A stretch of DNA of 36,334 bases from an uncultured Faecalibacterium sp. (GCA_934525845.1 CAKSZS010000024.1:1-36334); one strand, 5' to 3'. Shown: positions 8,552 through 16,218, counted from the first letter of the stretch. Notes: generated from the sequence alone by a model not told the origin. Numbers and translations: made by a program.

Positions 8552-8589
8552 CTTCCGACATTCCCTCCATACGAGAAACTTCTTCATAA

Positions 8590-8630
8590 AGCAGAACGCC
8601 CCCGGGAGACCGGGGGCGTTCTGCTTCTGT
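8590..8630. terminator. Terminator after fruA
   Basis: GCAGAACGCCCCC (8591-8603) pairs with GGGGGCGTTCTGC (8612-8624), followed by TTCTGTTT. It sits between convergent fruA and the minus-strand dipeptidase and may serve both, though the T-run is on the fruA side. Confidence 0.8.
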
Positions 8631-8654
8631 TTATAAAGACCCGAAAGTCTGGTT

Positions 8655-10136
8655 TCAGGCGTCCGAGCGGGAATAGGCGTTCTTCATCTGGCTGCTCAGT
8701 TCAAACAGCACCTTGTCCAGCGTATCGGAGGCCTTTTCCTTCAGCATGGCGGCCAGGGCATTGTTGGCATCCTCCCGCAGGGCGGCGCGGTCGGCTTCCG
8801 GCGCGGCGGCAAGCTTGGCGTCGTACTGGTTCACCAGGGCGTGGGCGGCGCTGAGCACAGCTTCCTCGTAGCGCTCGATGTGGAACAGCGACTTATTATA
8901 GGAAGCGTCGGCCATGGCGGCGATCATGCGGCTGACCCAGTAAAAGCTGTCGGTGGAGACCTCCTTGGTGGTGCAGGCCAGGTAGGCCGGGGTGGTGTCC
9001 ACGTTGGCGTAGAAGGGCACCATGGTGTTGAACGCGTTGGACGCGTAGGCAATCCACTCCAGCGCGCAGTGGTCGGCGTCCATGTCCGGGCGCAGCTGGA
9101 TCAGGGCCATGAAGTCGTTGCGGTTGATGCCGATGGAGCGGTAGGCACCCTTCCTGCTCTTATCGCCGTAACTGCGGTAGGGGTCGTAGGGCGTGCCCTG
9201 ATAGTGGCTAGACAGCACATACTTGACGTCCTCCAGCGTGATCTTCTTTTCTGGCACCATGCACCAGGGCAGGTCATCGTCGGCGGGGGTGTAGTCGGCG
9301 TCGGGGCCGTCCCAGACCCAGGTCTTGGGGTTCAGGGTGCGCAGCATATACCAGGCACGGGGCGTGTTATACACATGGTCGGCGTCATCGTGGCTGCCAA
9401 ACGCGTCGCGGGGGTTCAGCACGCCGTCCTGGGACAGGTCCAGGTGATACTTCTGGATGAACTCGGCCAGGTCGGCGGAGCACATATGGTCCTTCTGTTC
9501 GCCCAGGGCGTCTTCCAGGTCGAAGCTGTCGATGCCCAGCTGGTTCGGCATGACTACATAGCTGTCATCCGGCACCCGGCGGGCCATCCAGTGGTGGCCG
9601 CCGATGGTCTCCAGCCACCAGATCTCGTGCACGTCCGCAAAGGCGATGCCGTTCATCTCGTAGGTGCCGTAGGTCTCCAGCAGCTGGCCCAGGCGCTGCA
9701 CGCCCTCGCGGGCGGTGTGGATGTAGGGCAGGGTCAGGTACACAATGTCCTCTTCGCCGATGCCGCCGGGCACTTCGGGCTGTTCGCCCTGGGCGGGACG
9801 GTACTCCACCAGCGGGTCCGCGCCCAGCACCCGGGGGTTGGATGTGATGGTCTCGGTGGCGGTCATGCCGACGTTGGCGGCGTTGACGCCGGAAGCTGCC
9901 CAGATGCCCTTGCCCTCCACGGCGTTGGGCATGGCGGTGAAGCGCATAGCACTCGCGGGCAGGGGCACTTCCACATGGGAGATGACACTGCGGTAGACCT
10001 GGGGCAGGTCCTCCGGGTGCACCACGGTGAACTTTTTGGCGGTGAAGTGGCCGGAGCCGGAATCATCGTTGCGGGCGATCATGGTGGAGCCGTCGAAGGA
10101 TGCCTCCCGGCCCACCAGAATGGTCGTACAAGCCAT
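8655..10136 (-). CDS. C69-family dipeptidase (PepD-like)
   Basis: This 493-residue Ntn-hydrolase of peptidase family C69 cleaves dipeptides. The N-terminus MACTTILVG with Cys3 followed by STMIARNDDSG is the family signature; in characterised lactobacillar PepDA the cysteine becomes the N-terminal nucleophile. A second typical region, WLETIGGHHWMARRVPDDSY, is present. There is no signal peptide before Cys3, so it is probably cytoplasmic and feeds on imported peptides. The start at 10136 has GGAGG 10 bases upstream on the minus strand; longer in-frame extensions run through the promoter and are rejected. It is a single-gene unit. Confidence 0.92.
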   Translation of the reverse strand: MACTTILVGREASFDGSTMIARNDDSGSGHFTAKKFTVVHPEDLPQVYRSVISHVEVPLPASAMRFTAMPNAVEGKGIWAASGVNAANVGMTATETITSNPRVLGADPLVEYRPAQGEQPEVPGGIGEEDIVYLTLPYIHTAREGVQRLGQLLETYGTYEMNGIAFADVHEIWWLETIGGHHWMARRVPDDSYVVMPNQLGIDSFDLEDALGEQKDHMCSADLAEFIQKYHLDLSQDGVLNPRDAFGSHDDADHVYNTPRAWYMLRTLNPKTWVWDGPDADYTPADDDLPWCMVPEKKITLEDVKYVLSSHYQGTPYDPYRSYGDKSRKGAYRSIGINRNDFMALIQLRPDMDADHCALEWIAYASNAFNTMVPFYANVDTTPAYLACTTKEVSTDSFYWVSRMIAAMADASYNKSLFHIERYEEAVLSAAHALVNQYDAKLAAAPEADRAALREDANNALAAMLKEKASDTLDKVLFELSSQMKNAYSRSDA

Positions 10137-10181
10137 AAACAAAAACCTCCATTTCGGGTCGTGTTTTTCAGTACAAACCCT

Positions 10182-10210
10182 ATTGTAACCCTTTGCCGGT
10201 GGAATTGCAA
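10182..10210 (-). promoter_or_regulatory. Promoter of the C69 dipeptidase gene
   Basis: On the minus strand TTGCAA (10210-10205), a 17-base spacer and TACAAT (10187-10182) lie about 45 bases before the start codon. Confidence 0.7.
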
Positions 10211-10361
10211 GATGGGGAGCTGTGCGGCCAGCGGGGAGCTTCTCTGAGGACCGTCCGCTGGGGAGGGACCCTGTTGCCGAAGGCAATAGGGAGGGCGATG
10301 GAATGGCCCTATTCGTGTCCGAAGAGAAAGCTTCCGGTATGCCGCCTGGAAGGTCTTCTAG
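10211..10361. other. Non-coding stretch with weak hairpins
   Basis: I see no gene here. Short imperfect hairpins occur (for example CCCTGTTGCC with GGCAATAGGG around 10268-10291). The stretch separates two divergent promoters and joins the small-peptide locus that follows. Confidence 0.5.
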
Positions 10362-10390
10362 TTGTAAAGCTTCCAAAAGTATGCTAAAAT
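10362..10390 (+). promoter_or_regulatory. Promoter of the small hydrophobic peptide mRNA
   Basis: TTGTAA (10362-10367), a 17-base spacer and TAAAAT (10385-10390). Transcription would begin near 10397, giving an mRNA leader of about 165 bases before the start codon. Confidence 0.65.
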
Positions 10391-10417
10391 AAAAATGCTG
10401 CCCGAAAAGGCGGCGTT

Positions 10418-10458
10418 GAGGTGCTGTCTGCATTGCAGGTGGTCATGCTCCCGTACCC
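10418..10458 (+). repeat. Left arm of an imperfect inverted repeat (leader of peptide mRNA)
   Basis: The segment contains GAGGTGCTGT at 10418-10427 and GCTCCCGTACCC at 10447-10458. The same two blocks recur in reverse complement at 10735-10769, so both convergent transcripts begin with related sequence. The CUCCC core could pair with the G-rich ribosome site at 10552-10557. Confidence 0.8.
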
Positions 10459-10564
10459 GGCTCGCACAACTCGTTCTTCGGAATGAATCAGGCAGAAGCC
10501 GGGGAAAGGAACTTTTTTGAAAAGCAAATCTTCCCGGAGCCTGACGGCAAAGGGGGGATGCCCA

Positions 10565-10684
10565 ATGACGCTGCTGGAAACTCTGGCCCTGCTGACGCTC
10601 ATCGCCACAGTGGTCTACGAAACGGTTGACGTTACGTTGAAAGTGTTACAGTACATCGAGAGCAAGCATAACAAAAAAGATTGA
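10565..10684 (+). CDS. Small hydrophobic peptide, putative holin-like/type I toxin
   Basis: A 39-residue ORF encodes a peptide starting MTLLETLALLTLIATVV and ending in a charged tail (IESKHNKKD). It has one membrane-spanning stretch (residues about 3-18) followed by an amphipathic helix and a basic end. This organisation resembles the Firmicutes 'putative holin-like toxin' and Fst/TxpA-type membrane peptides, but no close match can be claimed without a search. A very strong ribosome site (AAAGGGGGG, 10549-10557) lies 7 bases before ATG. The stop codon is inside the stem of the bidirectional terminator. An antisense transcription unit converges on it from a consensus promoter at 10808-10780. 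The long leader, small membrane peptide and overlapping antisense RNA are the marks of a type I toxin-antitoxin locus. Confidence 0.72.
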   Translation: MTLLETLALLTLIATVVYETVDVTLKVLQYIESKHNKKD

Positions 10685-10724
10685 CCGCCCACAGTTGTCC
10701 AGACTCTAGCGGTCAATCTTTTTT
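10673..10724. terminator. Bidirectional terminator shared by peptide mRNA and antisense RNA
   Basis: The 16-base arms AAAAAAGATTGACCGC (10673-10688) and GCGGTCAATCTTTTTT (10709-10724) are perfect complements. Each has A residues on one side and T residues on the other, so it can stop transcription from both directions. Confidence 0.93.
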
Positions 10725-10734
10725 TGATTGTTTA

Positions 10735-10769
10735 GGGTACGGGAGCTGACCATTGCTGAACAGCACCTC
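10735..10769 (-). repeat. Right arm of the inverted repeat (5' end of antisense RNA)
   Basis: Read on the minus strand it has GAGGTGCTGT followed by GGTCAGCTCCCGTACCC, aligning with 10418-10458 apart from a few gaps and substitutions. Confidence 0.8.
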
Positions 10770-10779
10770 TTCTATTTGT

Positions 10780-10808
10780 AGTATAGTGATTTTTCGCCCG
10801 CTTGTCAA
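10780..10808 (-). promoter_or_regulatory. Consensus promoter of the antisense RNA
   Basis: On the minus strand TTGACA (10808-10803), a 17-base spacer and TATACT (10785-10780): a near-perfect sigma-A promoter, stronger than that of the peptide mRNA, as expected for an antitoxin RNA in excess. Confidence 0.85.
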
Positions 10809-10821
10809 GCAGAGCGCACAC

Positions 10822-10862
10822 AAAAAAGGAGCCGCCGTGCGTACCAATCGCACGGCGGCTCC
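10822..10862 (-). terminator. Terminator of the substrate-binding protein gene
   Basis: GGAGCCGCCGTGC (10828... left arm) pairs with GCACGGCGGCTCC ending near 10862; on the minus strand the hairpin is followed by six T. Confidence 0.92.
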
Positions 10863-10886
10863 GGAGAGATGGTTCCTCAGGGAAAA

Positions 10887-11942
10887 TTACTCGGCGGACC
10901 AGTAGAAGTCCTCGCCGGGCATAGCACCGCCCACGGCGGCGGGGTCGGCGTCAAACAGCACCTGCAGGTAAGCGGATGCGTTGGTCTTCAGGTCGTCGCC
11001 GGTCAGGCAGACGATGTTGCAGTTGGGCAGGGCCTTCTTGGCGATGGCAGCCTTGGCCACCACGCCCTGCTCCTCGCACAGGGCGGCGGTGCCGTCCAGG
11101 TCGGTGTTGGCGGCGTCCACGCTCTGGGCGTAGTCCTTCAGGAAAGCGGCCACCACGTCGGGGTGCTCCTCGGCGTACTCCTTGCGCACCACGGTCACGC
11201 CGGTGATGAGCTGGGTGTCCGCCACCTTGTCCCACTCCTCGGTCAGGTTCAGGGCAACGCGCAGGGTGTCATCCTGCAGACCGGCGGCGGTGACGTAGGG
11301 CTGGGGCAGGACTGCAATGGCGTCCTCGGTGTTGGCCATCTGGGCGGTCACCTCGGTGGCTTCGCTGTAGTACTCAATGGTCACGTCCTTGTCCGGGTCG
11401 ATGCCGTTGGCATTGAGCAGGTAACGCAGAACGTACTCGGGCGTGGTGCCCTTGCCGGTGGACAGGATGGTGCGGCCCTTCAGGTCGGCCATGCTCTGCA
11501 CGGTGTCACCCTTTTCCACGACGTACAGCACGCCCAGGGTGTTGACCGCCACAGCCTGGATGCCGCCGTTGGTCTTCTGGTACAGGGTCGCGGCCAGGTT
11601 TGCCGGAATGGCGGCCATGTCCAGCTCGCCCTTCATCAGCAGGGGTACGATCTCATCGGCCGCACCGTACAGCTGCAGGTCGTAGTCCATGGAAGCGGTG
11701 CCGTCCTGCTCCATGCTGAGCAGATTCACCAGACCCATGGTGGTGGGACCCTTCAGGCCTGCGATGCGCAGGGCGTCGGTGGTGGACAGCTCTTGGGCTG
11801 CTTCGCTGGAAGCAGCCTCGGAGGATGCGGCTTCGCTGGAGGCGGCCGCAAAGCTGGAAACGGCAGAGCTTGCGCTGCCGCCGCAGGCTGCCAGGCACAG
11901 CGCAAGGCTGAGGGCCAGCAGCAGAGATACGAATTTCTTCAT
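10887..11942 (-). CDS. ABC transporter substrate-binding lipoprotein, NitT/TauT (SsuA/NMT1)-like
   Basis: This 351-residue protein has a lipoprotein signal (MKKFVSLLLALSLALCLAAC, lipid-accepting Cys20) and a low-complexity linker with SSEAA repeated three times at 35-49. The binding domain has the NMT1-like features LKGPTTMGL, GELDMAAIPANLA and AVNTLGVLYVVEKG. It should capture a small organic solute outside the membrane and pass it to an ABC permease, but no permease or ATPase gene is adjacent, so the ligand and partner are unknown. The start at 11942 has GGAAGG just upstream on the minus strand. It is divergent from a Crp/Fnr-type regulator, which may control it. Confidence 0.85.
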   Translation of the reverse strand: MKKFVSLLLALSLALCLAACGGSASSAVSSFAAASSEAASSEAASSEAAQELSTTDALRIAGLKGPTTMGLVNLLSMEQDGTASMDYDLQLYGAADEIVPLLMKGELDMAAIPANLAATLYQKTNGGIQAVAVNTLGVLYVVEKGDTVQSMADLKGRTILSTGKGTTPEYVLRYLLNANGIDPDKDVTIEYYSEATEVTAQMANTEDAIAVLPQPYVTAAGLQDDTLRVALNLTEEWDKVADTQLITGVTVVRKEYAEEHPDVVAAFLKDYAQSVDAANTDLDGTAALCEEQGVVAKAAIAKKALPNCNIVCLTGDDLKTNASAYLQVLFDADPAAVGGAMPGEDFYWSAE

Positions 11943-12044
11943 AATATAGGGACCTTCCTCTTTCCTCACGGCCCGGGCGATGCCTTCTCCTGCACGCAGA
12001 CGGGTCGTTTTTTTAAATTTTACAAGGCAATTTTCCAAAAACAT

Positions 12045-12104
12045 TTGCTTTGCGCGTCTAAGTTTACTATAATAGGGTCAAAAATACCGTTGCGTGTGCA
12101 ACGG
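12045..12104 (+). promoter_or_regulatory. Promoter and dyad of the Crp/Fnr-type gene
   Basis: TTGCTT (12045-12050), 17-base spacer and TATAAT (12068-12073). A perfect dyad CCGTTGC-GTGT-GCAACGG (12087-12104) starts at about the transcription start, a likely operator or 5' hairpin; autoregulation by the Crp-type protein is possible. Confidence 0.7.
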
Positions 12105-12151
12105 AATTGCAGGAGGACTGCGGGACCTGTGCCGATTCCCGCGGATGTGCG

Positions 12152-12832
12152 ATGAAAAATTATCTTCCGCTGTTACAAACCACTTCTCTGTTTGCCGGGC
12201 TTTCCGCTGAGGAGCTGCAAGTTCTGCTGGCGCGGCTGGGGGCCTTTGTGCGCAGTTACGGCAAGGGCGAGGCCCTGGTGCTGGCCGGAGAACCGAACCG
12301 CCGGGTGGGCATCGTGCTCAACGGAGAGCTGGAAGCCTACCGGCCCGCCCCCGGCGGGGCCAGGGTGCCCATCACCCGCATGGAGCCGGGCGGGGTGTTC
12401 GGGGACGTGCTGGCGGGGTCCAGCCTGTCCAGCCCGGTCACCGTGCTGGCGGCTTCGCCCTGCGAGGTGCTGCTGGTGCCCTACGAGCGGCTGCTGCTCT
12501 CGGACGGCAGTCCGGCGCACCAGCGGGTGGTGCAGAATCTGGTGCGCACCATCAGCGACAAGTACTTTCTGCTTTCCCGCCGGGTGGATCTGCTGGTGTT
12601 GAAAAGCCTGCGGGCCAAGGTGTGCGCCTACCTCCTGTATGAAAGCGAACGCGCCGGGAGCCTGACCTTCAGCATCCCGTTTTCCCGCATCCAGCTGGCG
12701 GACTACCTCAACTGCGACCGCAGTGCCCTTTCCCGTGAGCTGAGCCTGATGCAGAAGGACGGCCTGCTGGACACCTTCAAGAGCAGCTTCAAGCTGCTGA
12801 ATGTGGAGGCCCTGAAGCAGATGGTGCTGTGA
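12152..12832 (+). CDS. Crp/Fnr-family transcriptional regulator
   Basis: The 226-residue protein has an N-terminal cyclic-nucleotide-binding-like barrel (about 8-120, LFAGLSAEELQVLLARLG to EVLLVPYERLL) and a C-terminal winged helix with recognition region IQLADYLNCDRSALSRELS. The classical cAMP-contact Arg-Ser/Thr-Ala segment is not conserved (LSSPVTVLAAS), and there is no Fnr cysteine cluster at the N-terminus, so the signal is unknown. The ATG at 12152 gives the family's usual beginning. A TTG at 12107 would put the AGGAGG site inside the gene. AGGAGG (12111-12116) instead precedes an eight-codon ORF from GTG 12129 whose stop overlaps the regulator's start, hinting at coupled translation. 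Confidence 0.88.
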   Translation: MKNYLPLLQTTSLFAGLSAEELQVLLARLGAFVRSYGKGEALVLAGEPNRRVGIVLNGELEAYRPAPGGARVPITRMEPGGVFGDVLAGSSLSSPVTVLAASPCEVLLVPYERLLLSDGSPAHQRVVQNLVRTISDKYFLLSRRVDLLVLKSLRAKVCAYLLYESERAGSLTFSIPFSRIQLADYLNCDRSALSRELSLMQKDGLLDTFKSSFKLLNVEALKQMVL

Positions 12833-12847
12833 CCGACGAACGCGCTC

Positions 12848-13084
12848 GCCCTCTCAGTCACTTCGTTCGGCAGCTTGTTCCCCTTTTTGTCACCTGCGGT
12901 GACATCTGCTCCCCACTTTGTCACCTGCGGTGACATTTCTCCCCGGCGCGGGGAGAATCTTTCCCGGCGCGGGGGAAGTCTGTCAAAGGGAGAGCCTCTG
13001 GCGAAAAGATGAAGTTTCCAGTTCTGCCAAAGCCTCTCCCTTTGGGAGAGGTGGACGCGAACAACGTGAGCGGACGGAGAGGGC
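12848..13084. repeat. Intergenic repeat element, copy A
   Basis: Fills the gap between the Crp-type gene and the glycosyltransferase. It begins GCCCTCTCAGTCAC and ends GACGGAGAGGGC, so its ends are inverted. Inside are two copies of TGTCACCTGCGGTGACA (12888-12904 and 12919-12935), each able to form a 7-base stem, plus GC-rich hairpins around 12939-12976 and 12985-13050. Its ends match copies B and C in this window; the interior is divergent. No coding gene is evident. Confidence 0.7.
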
Positions 13085-13149
13085 GAGCCAGCTGACCAGA
13101 AGAAAATAGCTTTATCTTACCTATAAAATATAAAAGGAGCACATTTCAA

Positions 13150-14130
13150 ATGTCCAAACCTATCCTCTGGATCGTGATCCCCTGCTACAACGAGGAAGCC
13201 GTGCTGCCCATCACAGCGCCGCTGTTCCTGGAAAAGATCAACAGCCTGGCCGCGCAGGGCCTGGTCAGCGACAAGAGCCGGGTGCTGTTCGTCAACGACG
13301 GCTCCAAGGACAAGACCTGGGAGCTGATCCAGGGCTTTGCTGCGCAGGACGAACACTTCATCGGCATTGCCCAGAGCCGCAACCGCGGCCACCAGAACGC
13401 CGTACTGGCGGGCCTGATGGAGGCCCTGCACAGCGGCACCTGCGACATCACCATCTCCATCGACTGCGACGGTCAGGATGACATCAACGCCATGGACGAG
13501 ATGGTGAAAAAGTATCTGGACGGCGCCGAGGTGGTGTACGGCGTGCGCAGCCGCCGCGACACCGACACCTTCTTCAAGCGGTTCACCGCCGAGGGCTTCT
13601 ATCACGTCATGAACGCCCTGGGCGCCGACATCGTGTTCAACCATGCCGACTACCGGCTCATCAGCACCCGGGTGCTGGAAAGCTTTGCGGACTACCACGA
13701 GGTGAACATCTTCCTGCGCGGCATGGTGCCGCTGGTGGGCTTCCGGAGCGATGTGGTCACCTACGAGCGCCACGAGCGTCTGGCGGGCGAGAGCCACTAC
13801 CCCCTGAGCAAGATGCTGGCCTTGGCCTTTGACGGTATCACCAGCCTGTCCAACAAGCCCATCCGCATCATCACCGGGGCGGGCATCATCGTCAGCCTGG
13901 TGGGCTTCATCGGGGTCATCTGGGCCATCGTGCAGGCCATCCTCGGCTCCTCCGTGGCGGGCTGGGCGTCCATCGTCTGCATCGTCTGCTTCATGGGCGG
14001 CGTGCAGCTGGTGTGCCTGGGCGTCATCGGCGAGTACATCGGCAAAATTTATATGGAGACCAAGGCCCGTCCGCGCTACATCATCAGCGAGCGCACCTGG
14101 GCACCCTACGAAAGGAAGTATCACGGATGA
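13150..14130 (+). CDS. Family 2 glycosyltransferase (polyprenyl-phosphate sugar transferase, GtrB/DPM1-like)
   Basis: The 326-residue protein has an N-terminal GT-A domain beginning ILWIVIPCYNEEAVLP, with FVNDGSKDKTWE, the QSRNRGHQNAVLAGL segment and the metal-binding SIDCDGQDD (about 104-112). Two C-terminal membrane helices follow (about 238-260 and 280-302). This is the layout of enzymes that load glucose or another sugar onto undecaprenyl phosphate at the inner membrane face for later transfer to surface polymers. The AAAAGGAG site is at 13133-13139. It overlaps the flavin reductase gene by four bases (ATGA). No flippase or acceptor glycosyltransferase is nearby. Confidence 0.88.
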   Translation: MSKPILWIVIPCYNEEAVLPITAPLFLEKINSLAAQGLVSDKSRVLFVNDGSKDKTWELIQGFAAQDEHFIGIAQSRNRGHQNAVLAGLMEALHSGTCDITISIDCDGQDDINAMDEMVKKYLDGAEVVYGVRSRRDTDTFFKRFTAEGFYHVMNALGADIVFNHADYRLISTRVLESFADYHEVNIFLRGMVPLVGFRSDVVTYERHERLAGESHYPLSKMLALAFDGITSLSNKPIRIITGAGIIVSLVGFIGVIWAIVQAILGSSVAGWASIVCIVCFMGGVQLVCLGVIGEYIGKIYMETKARPRYIISERTWAPYERKYHG

Positions 14131-14711
14131 GCAAACAGAGCTGGCGGGGCAGCACCCTGCTGAACCCGGAACCCCCGGTGCTGGTGTCCTGCGGGCCGCT
14201 GGACAAGCCCAACCTCATCACCATCGGCTGGACCGGCACCATCTGCACCCAGCCCAGCATGGTGAGCATCAGCGTGCGGCCGGAGCGGTTCAGCCACCAC
14301 CTGATCCAGGAGAGCGGGCAGTTCACCATCAACCTGCCCACCGAGGCGCTGGTGCGGTCAGTGGACTGGTGCGGCGTGAAGAGCGGCCGCGATGTGGACA
14401 AATTTGCCGCCTGTGGTCTGCACGCCGAGCCGGGCAGCGTCCTGACCGACTGCCCCGTGCTGGCGGAAAGCCCGGTGAACCTGGAGTGCAAGGTGACCCA
14501 GGTCATCCCGCTGGGCAGCCATGACCTGTTCCTGGCGGAAGTCGTGGCCTGCGATGTGGACGAGAGCCTGCTGGACGAGACCGGCAAGCTCTGCCTGGAC
14601 AAGGCCAAGCTCATCGTCTACAGCCACGGCGAGTACCTGGCCCTGGGCAAAAAGCTGGGCACCTTCGGCTACACCGTGCGCAGGAAAAAGCCGGGCAGAC
14701 GGCATAAATAA
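14127..14711 (+). CDS. Flavin reductase-like (FMN-binding split barrel) protein
   Basis: The 194-residue protein belongs to the flavin reductase-like domain family: N-terminal VLVSCGPLDKPNLITIGWTG, then PSMVSISVRPERFSHHLI and FTINLPTEALVRSVDWCG. It probably binds FMN and may reduce flavin or act as an electron-transfer protein in the cytoplasm; the partner is unknown. Its start lies in the stop of the glycosyltransferase, so the two are co-translated, although there is no obvious functional link. The basic tail (RRKKPGRRHK) may interact with nucleic acid or membrane, which is only a guess. Confidence 0.85.
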   Translation: MSKQSWRGSTLLNPEPPVLVSCGPLDKPNLITIGWTGTICTQPSMVSISVRPERFSHHLIQESGQFTINLPTEALVRSVDWCGVKSGRDVDKFAACGLHAEPGSVLTDCPVLAESPVNLECKVTQVIPLGSHDLFLAEVVACDVDESLLDETGKLCLDKAKLIVYSHGEYLALGKKLGTFGYTVRRKKPGRRHK

Positions 14712-14714
14712 AGC

Positions 14715-14748
14715 AAAGGGGGACATCCGGATGGATGTCCCCCTTTTT
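14715..14748. terminator. Bidirectional terminator between flavin reductase and GNAT genes
   Basis: AAAGGGGGACATCC (14716-14729) and GGATGTCCCCCTTT (14734-14747) pair across a GGAT loop, with A residues before and T residues after. Confidence 0.9.
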
Positions 14749-14757
14749 GTCTGCGGA

Positions 14758-15966
14758 TCAAATGTAGTCCGAGATATACGGGATCTTGTGGAACAGCACA
14801 TCGTCCAGCCGTTCCACGGCTTCTTCCCGGCCCTCGATGCGTTCCAGCTCAAACAGGCGCTCTGCGGTCTTGTAGCCCAGCAGCAGGGTGGAAAGGGTGC
14901 CGATGCCCATTTTGAGGTGGTATTCCGCCGGGGCATCGGTCAGGGTACAGCCGCCGTCCGCGAACCGGATGCGGAAAGTCCGGTCGTTCCAGGGCAGCAG
15001 GTCGTCCTCGATCTCCAGATCAATGCACAGTTCGCCGCCGTCCGGGTCACAGGGGTAATCTTCCAGGAAGCTGGCCACATCCACGATACGGCCCATGGCA
15101 TAGGGGCGGATGGTCTCCTTGATGTCGCCGTCGTCCATCTCAAAGGCGATGGGTTCGCTGAAATAAGTGTTGCCGTGCACCTCGTCGATCATGGAGTCGT
15201 GGGCGTGGATGTACTCCCACAGGCCCTTCTGCGCCTCGCGGTTCAGGTAAATCATTTCCTTGATGTGCATGATGTCGTTCTTGATCAGGTACACCATGTA
15301 GCCGCAGGGCTTGTCCTTTACATTATAATAGACGGCGACATTGGTGTCGTCCTCGTCCCAGCGCCAGTATTCTTCCCAGGCCAGGGCGTTGCGGAACAGA
15401 CAGCCGTGGGTGATGGACGCAAAGTGGGAGTGCAGCTCATGGAACTCGGTGTTGTCCCAGGCGACGCGCCGCACATAACCCGGCGCGGACACCTTGGTGG
15501 GGATCTGCCGGTCCTTGATGTTGTAGGAGATTTTATTGGAGATGATCTCCCAGCCCAGATGATGGTACAGCGGGATGGAATAGGGATACAGCAGGGCAAA
15601 GCTCTTGCCCTCCTTGTGCATTTGGGTCAGCCCCTGGATCATCAGCCGCTTCATGATGCCGTTGCCGGTGTACTCCGGGTAGGTGCATACGCTGGTGACG
15701 AAGCCCACATGGTACACGGCGTCGTAGATGTTCATCTTCAGCGGGTAGACTGCGAACTGGGACACCAGACTGTCCCCATCGAAGCAGCCCAGCACGTCGG
15801 CACGTTCCAGCACCGGGAACTTGGACTGCTTGATCTCATCGTCCTTCCAGCCGGTGGCGGTCAGCTCTTCTTCCGTGACCTGGAAGGTATAGCGCAAAAG
15901 CGCGTTGTACTGGTCCAGATCATCGGTCTCCAGATAACGATATGTATAATTTTCGGCAGAATTCAT
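14758..15966 (-). CDS. Eis-like GNAT N-acetyltransferase
   Basis: At 402 residues this matches the long Eis-type acetyltransferases, which have two GNAT folds and a sterol-carrier-like C-terminal domain. The acetyl-CoA-binding region is visible as VTSVCTYPEYTGNGIMKRLM (about 89-108), followed by LYPYSIPLYHHLGWEI, a typical Eis stretch. The C-terminal domain includes LCIDLEIEDDLLPWNDRTFRI. Eis enzymes acetylate amines, including aminoglycosides in mycobacteria; the substrate here cannot be told. The protein ends in a tyrosine/isoleucine tail (ISDYI), where Eis enzymes often use the C-terminal carboxylate as catalytic base. The start at 15966 is preceded by AGAGGAAG on the minus strand. Confidence 0.85.
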   Translation of the reverse strand: MNSAENYTYRYLETDDLDQYNALLRYTFQVTEEELTATGWKDDEIKQSKFPVLERADVLGCFDGDSLVSQFAVYPLKMNIYDAVYHVGFVTSVCTYPEYTGNGIMKRLMIQGLTQMHKEGKSFALLYPYSIPLYHHLGWEIISNKISYNIKDRQIPTKVSAPGYVRRVAWDNTEFHELHSHFASITHGCLFRNALAWEEYWRWDEDDTNVAVYYNVKDKPCGYMVYLIKNDIMHIKEMIYLNREAQKGLWEYIHAHDSMIDEVHGNTYFSEPIAFEMDDGDIKETIRPYAMGRIVDVASFLEDYPCDPDGGELCIDLEIEDDLLPWNDRTFRIRFADGGCTLTDAPAEYHLKMGIGTLSTLLLGYKTAERLFELERIEGREEAVERLDDVLFHKIPYISDYI

Positions 15967-16012
15967 GCAAAACTTCCTCTCTTCTGCGGACAACGGGTCG
16001 CCGAACAATTTT

Positions 16013-16042
16013 ATTATACATCCGGGGTATAAAACCGGGCAA
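16013..16042 (-). promoter_or_regulatory. Promoter of the Eis-like gene
   Basis: On the minus strand TTGCCC (16042-16037), 18-base spacer and TATAAT (16018-16013). Confidence 0.6.
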
Positions 16043-16125
16043 GAACCATTTTCACAAAAATGCACGGTGCAAAGCCCGCAAAACACCGCATTTGCTGGAA
16101 AAACCGCCGCACGGCGTGTTTTGCA

Positions 16126-16154
16126 TTGCGCCGGATAGCGGCGTGTGGTATACT
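16126..16154 (+). promoter_or_regulatory. Promoter of the DUF1846 gene
   Basis: TTGCGC (16126-16131), 17-base spacer and TATACT (16149-16154), about 60 bases before the start codon. Confidence 0.65.
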
Positions 16155-16218
16155 GTCTCTGTTGTGTAGAAAACGGTGTCCCCGCACCGGGGCAGCCCAT
16201 GAGGAAAAGGAACGAACG

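Larger units (their letters stand above)
10673..10773 (-). ncRNA. Putative antisense RNA (antitoxin) to the small peptide mRNA
   Basis: A consensus minus-strand promoter places a start near 10773. The RNA would run about 100 bases and end at the shared terminator, overlapping the 3' end of the peptide mRNA including its stop codon. Its first 35 bases (10769-10735) resemble the leader of the mRNA. It contains no ORF with a ribosome site. The antitoxin role is inference from the arrangement. Confidence 0.6.

Noticed and set aside
12888..12935. Possible CRISPR repeats
   Set aside because: Only two 17-base dyads with a 14-base gap, no third unit and no cas gene; they belong to an intergenic repeat element.
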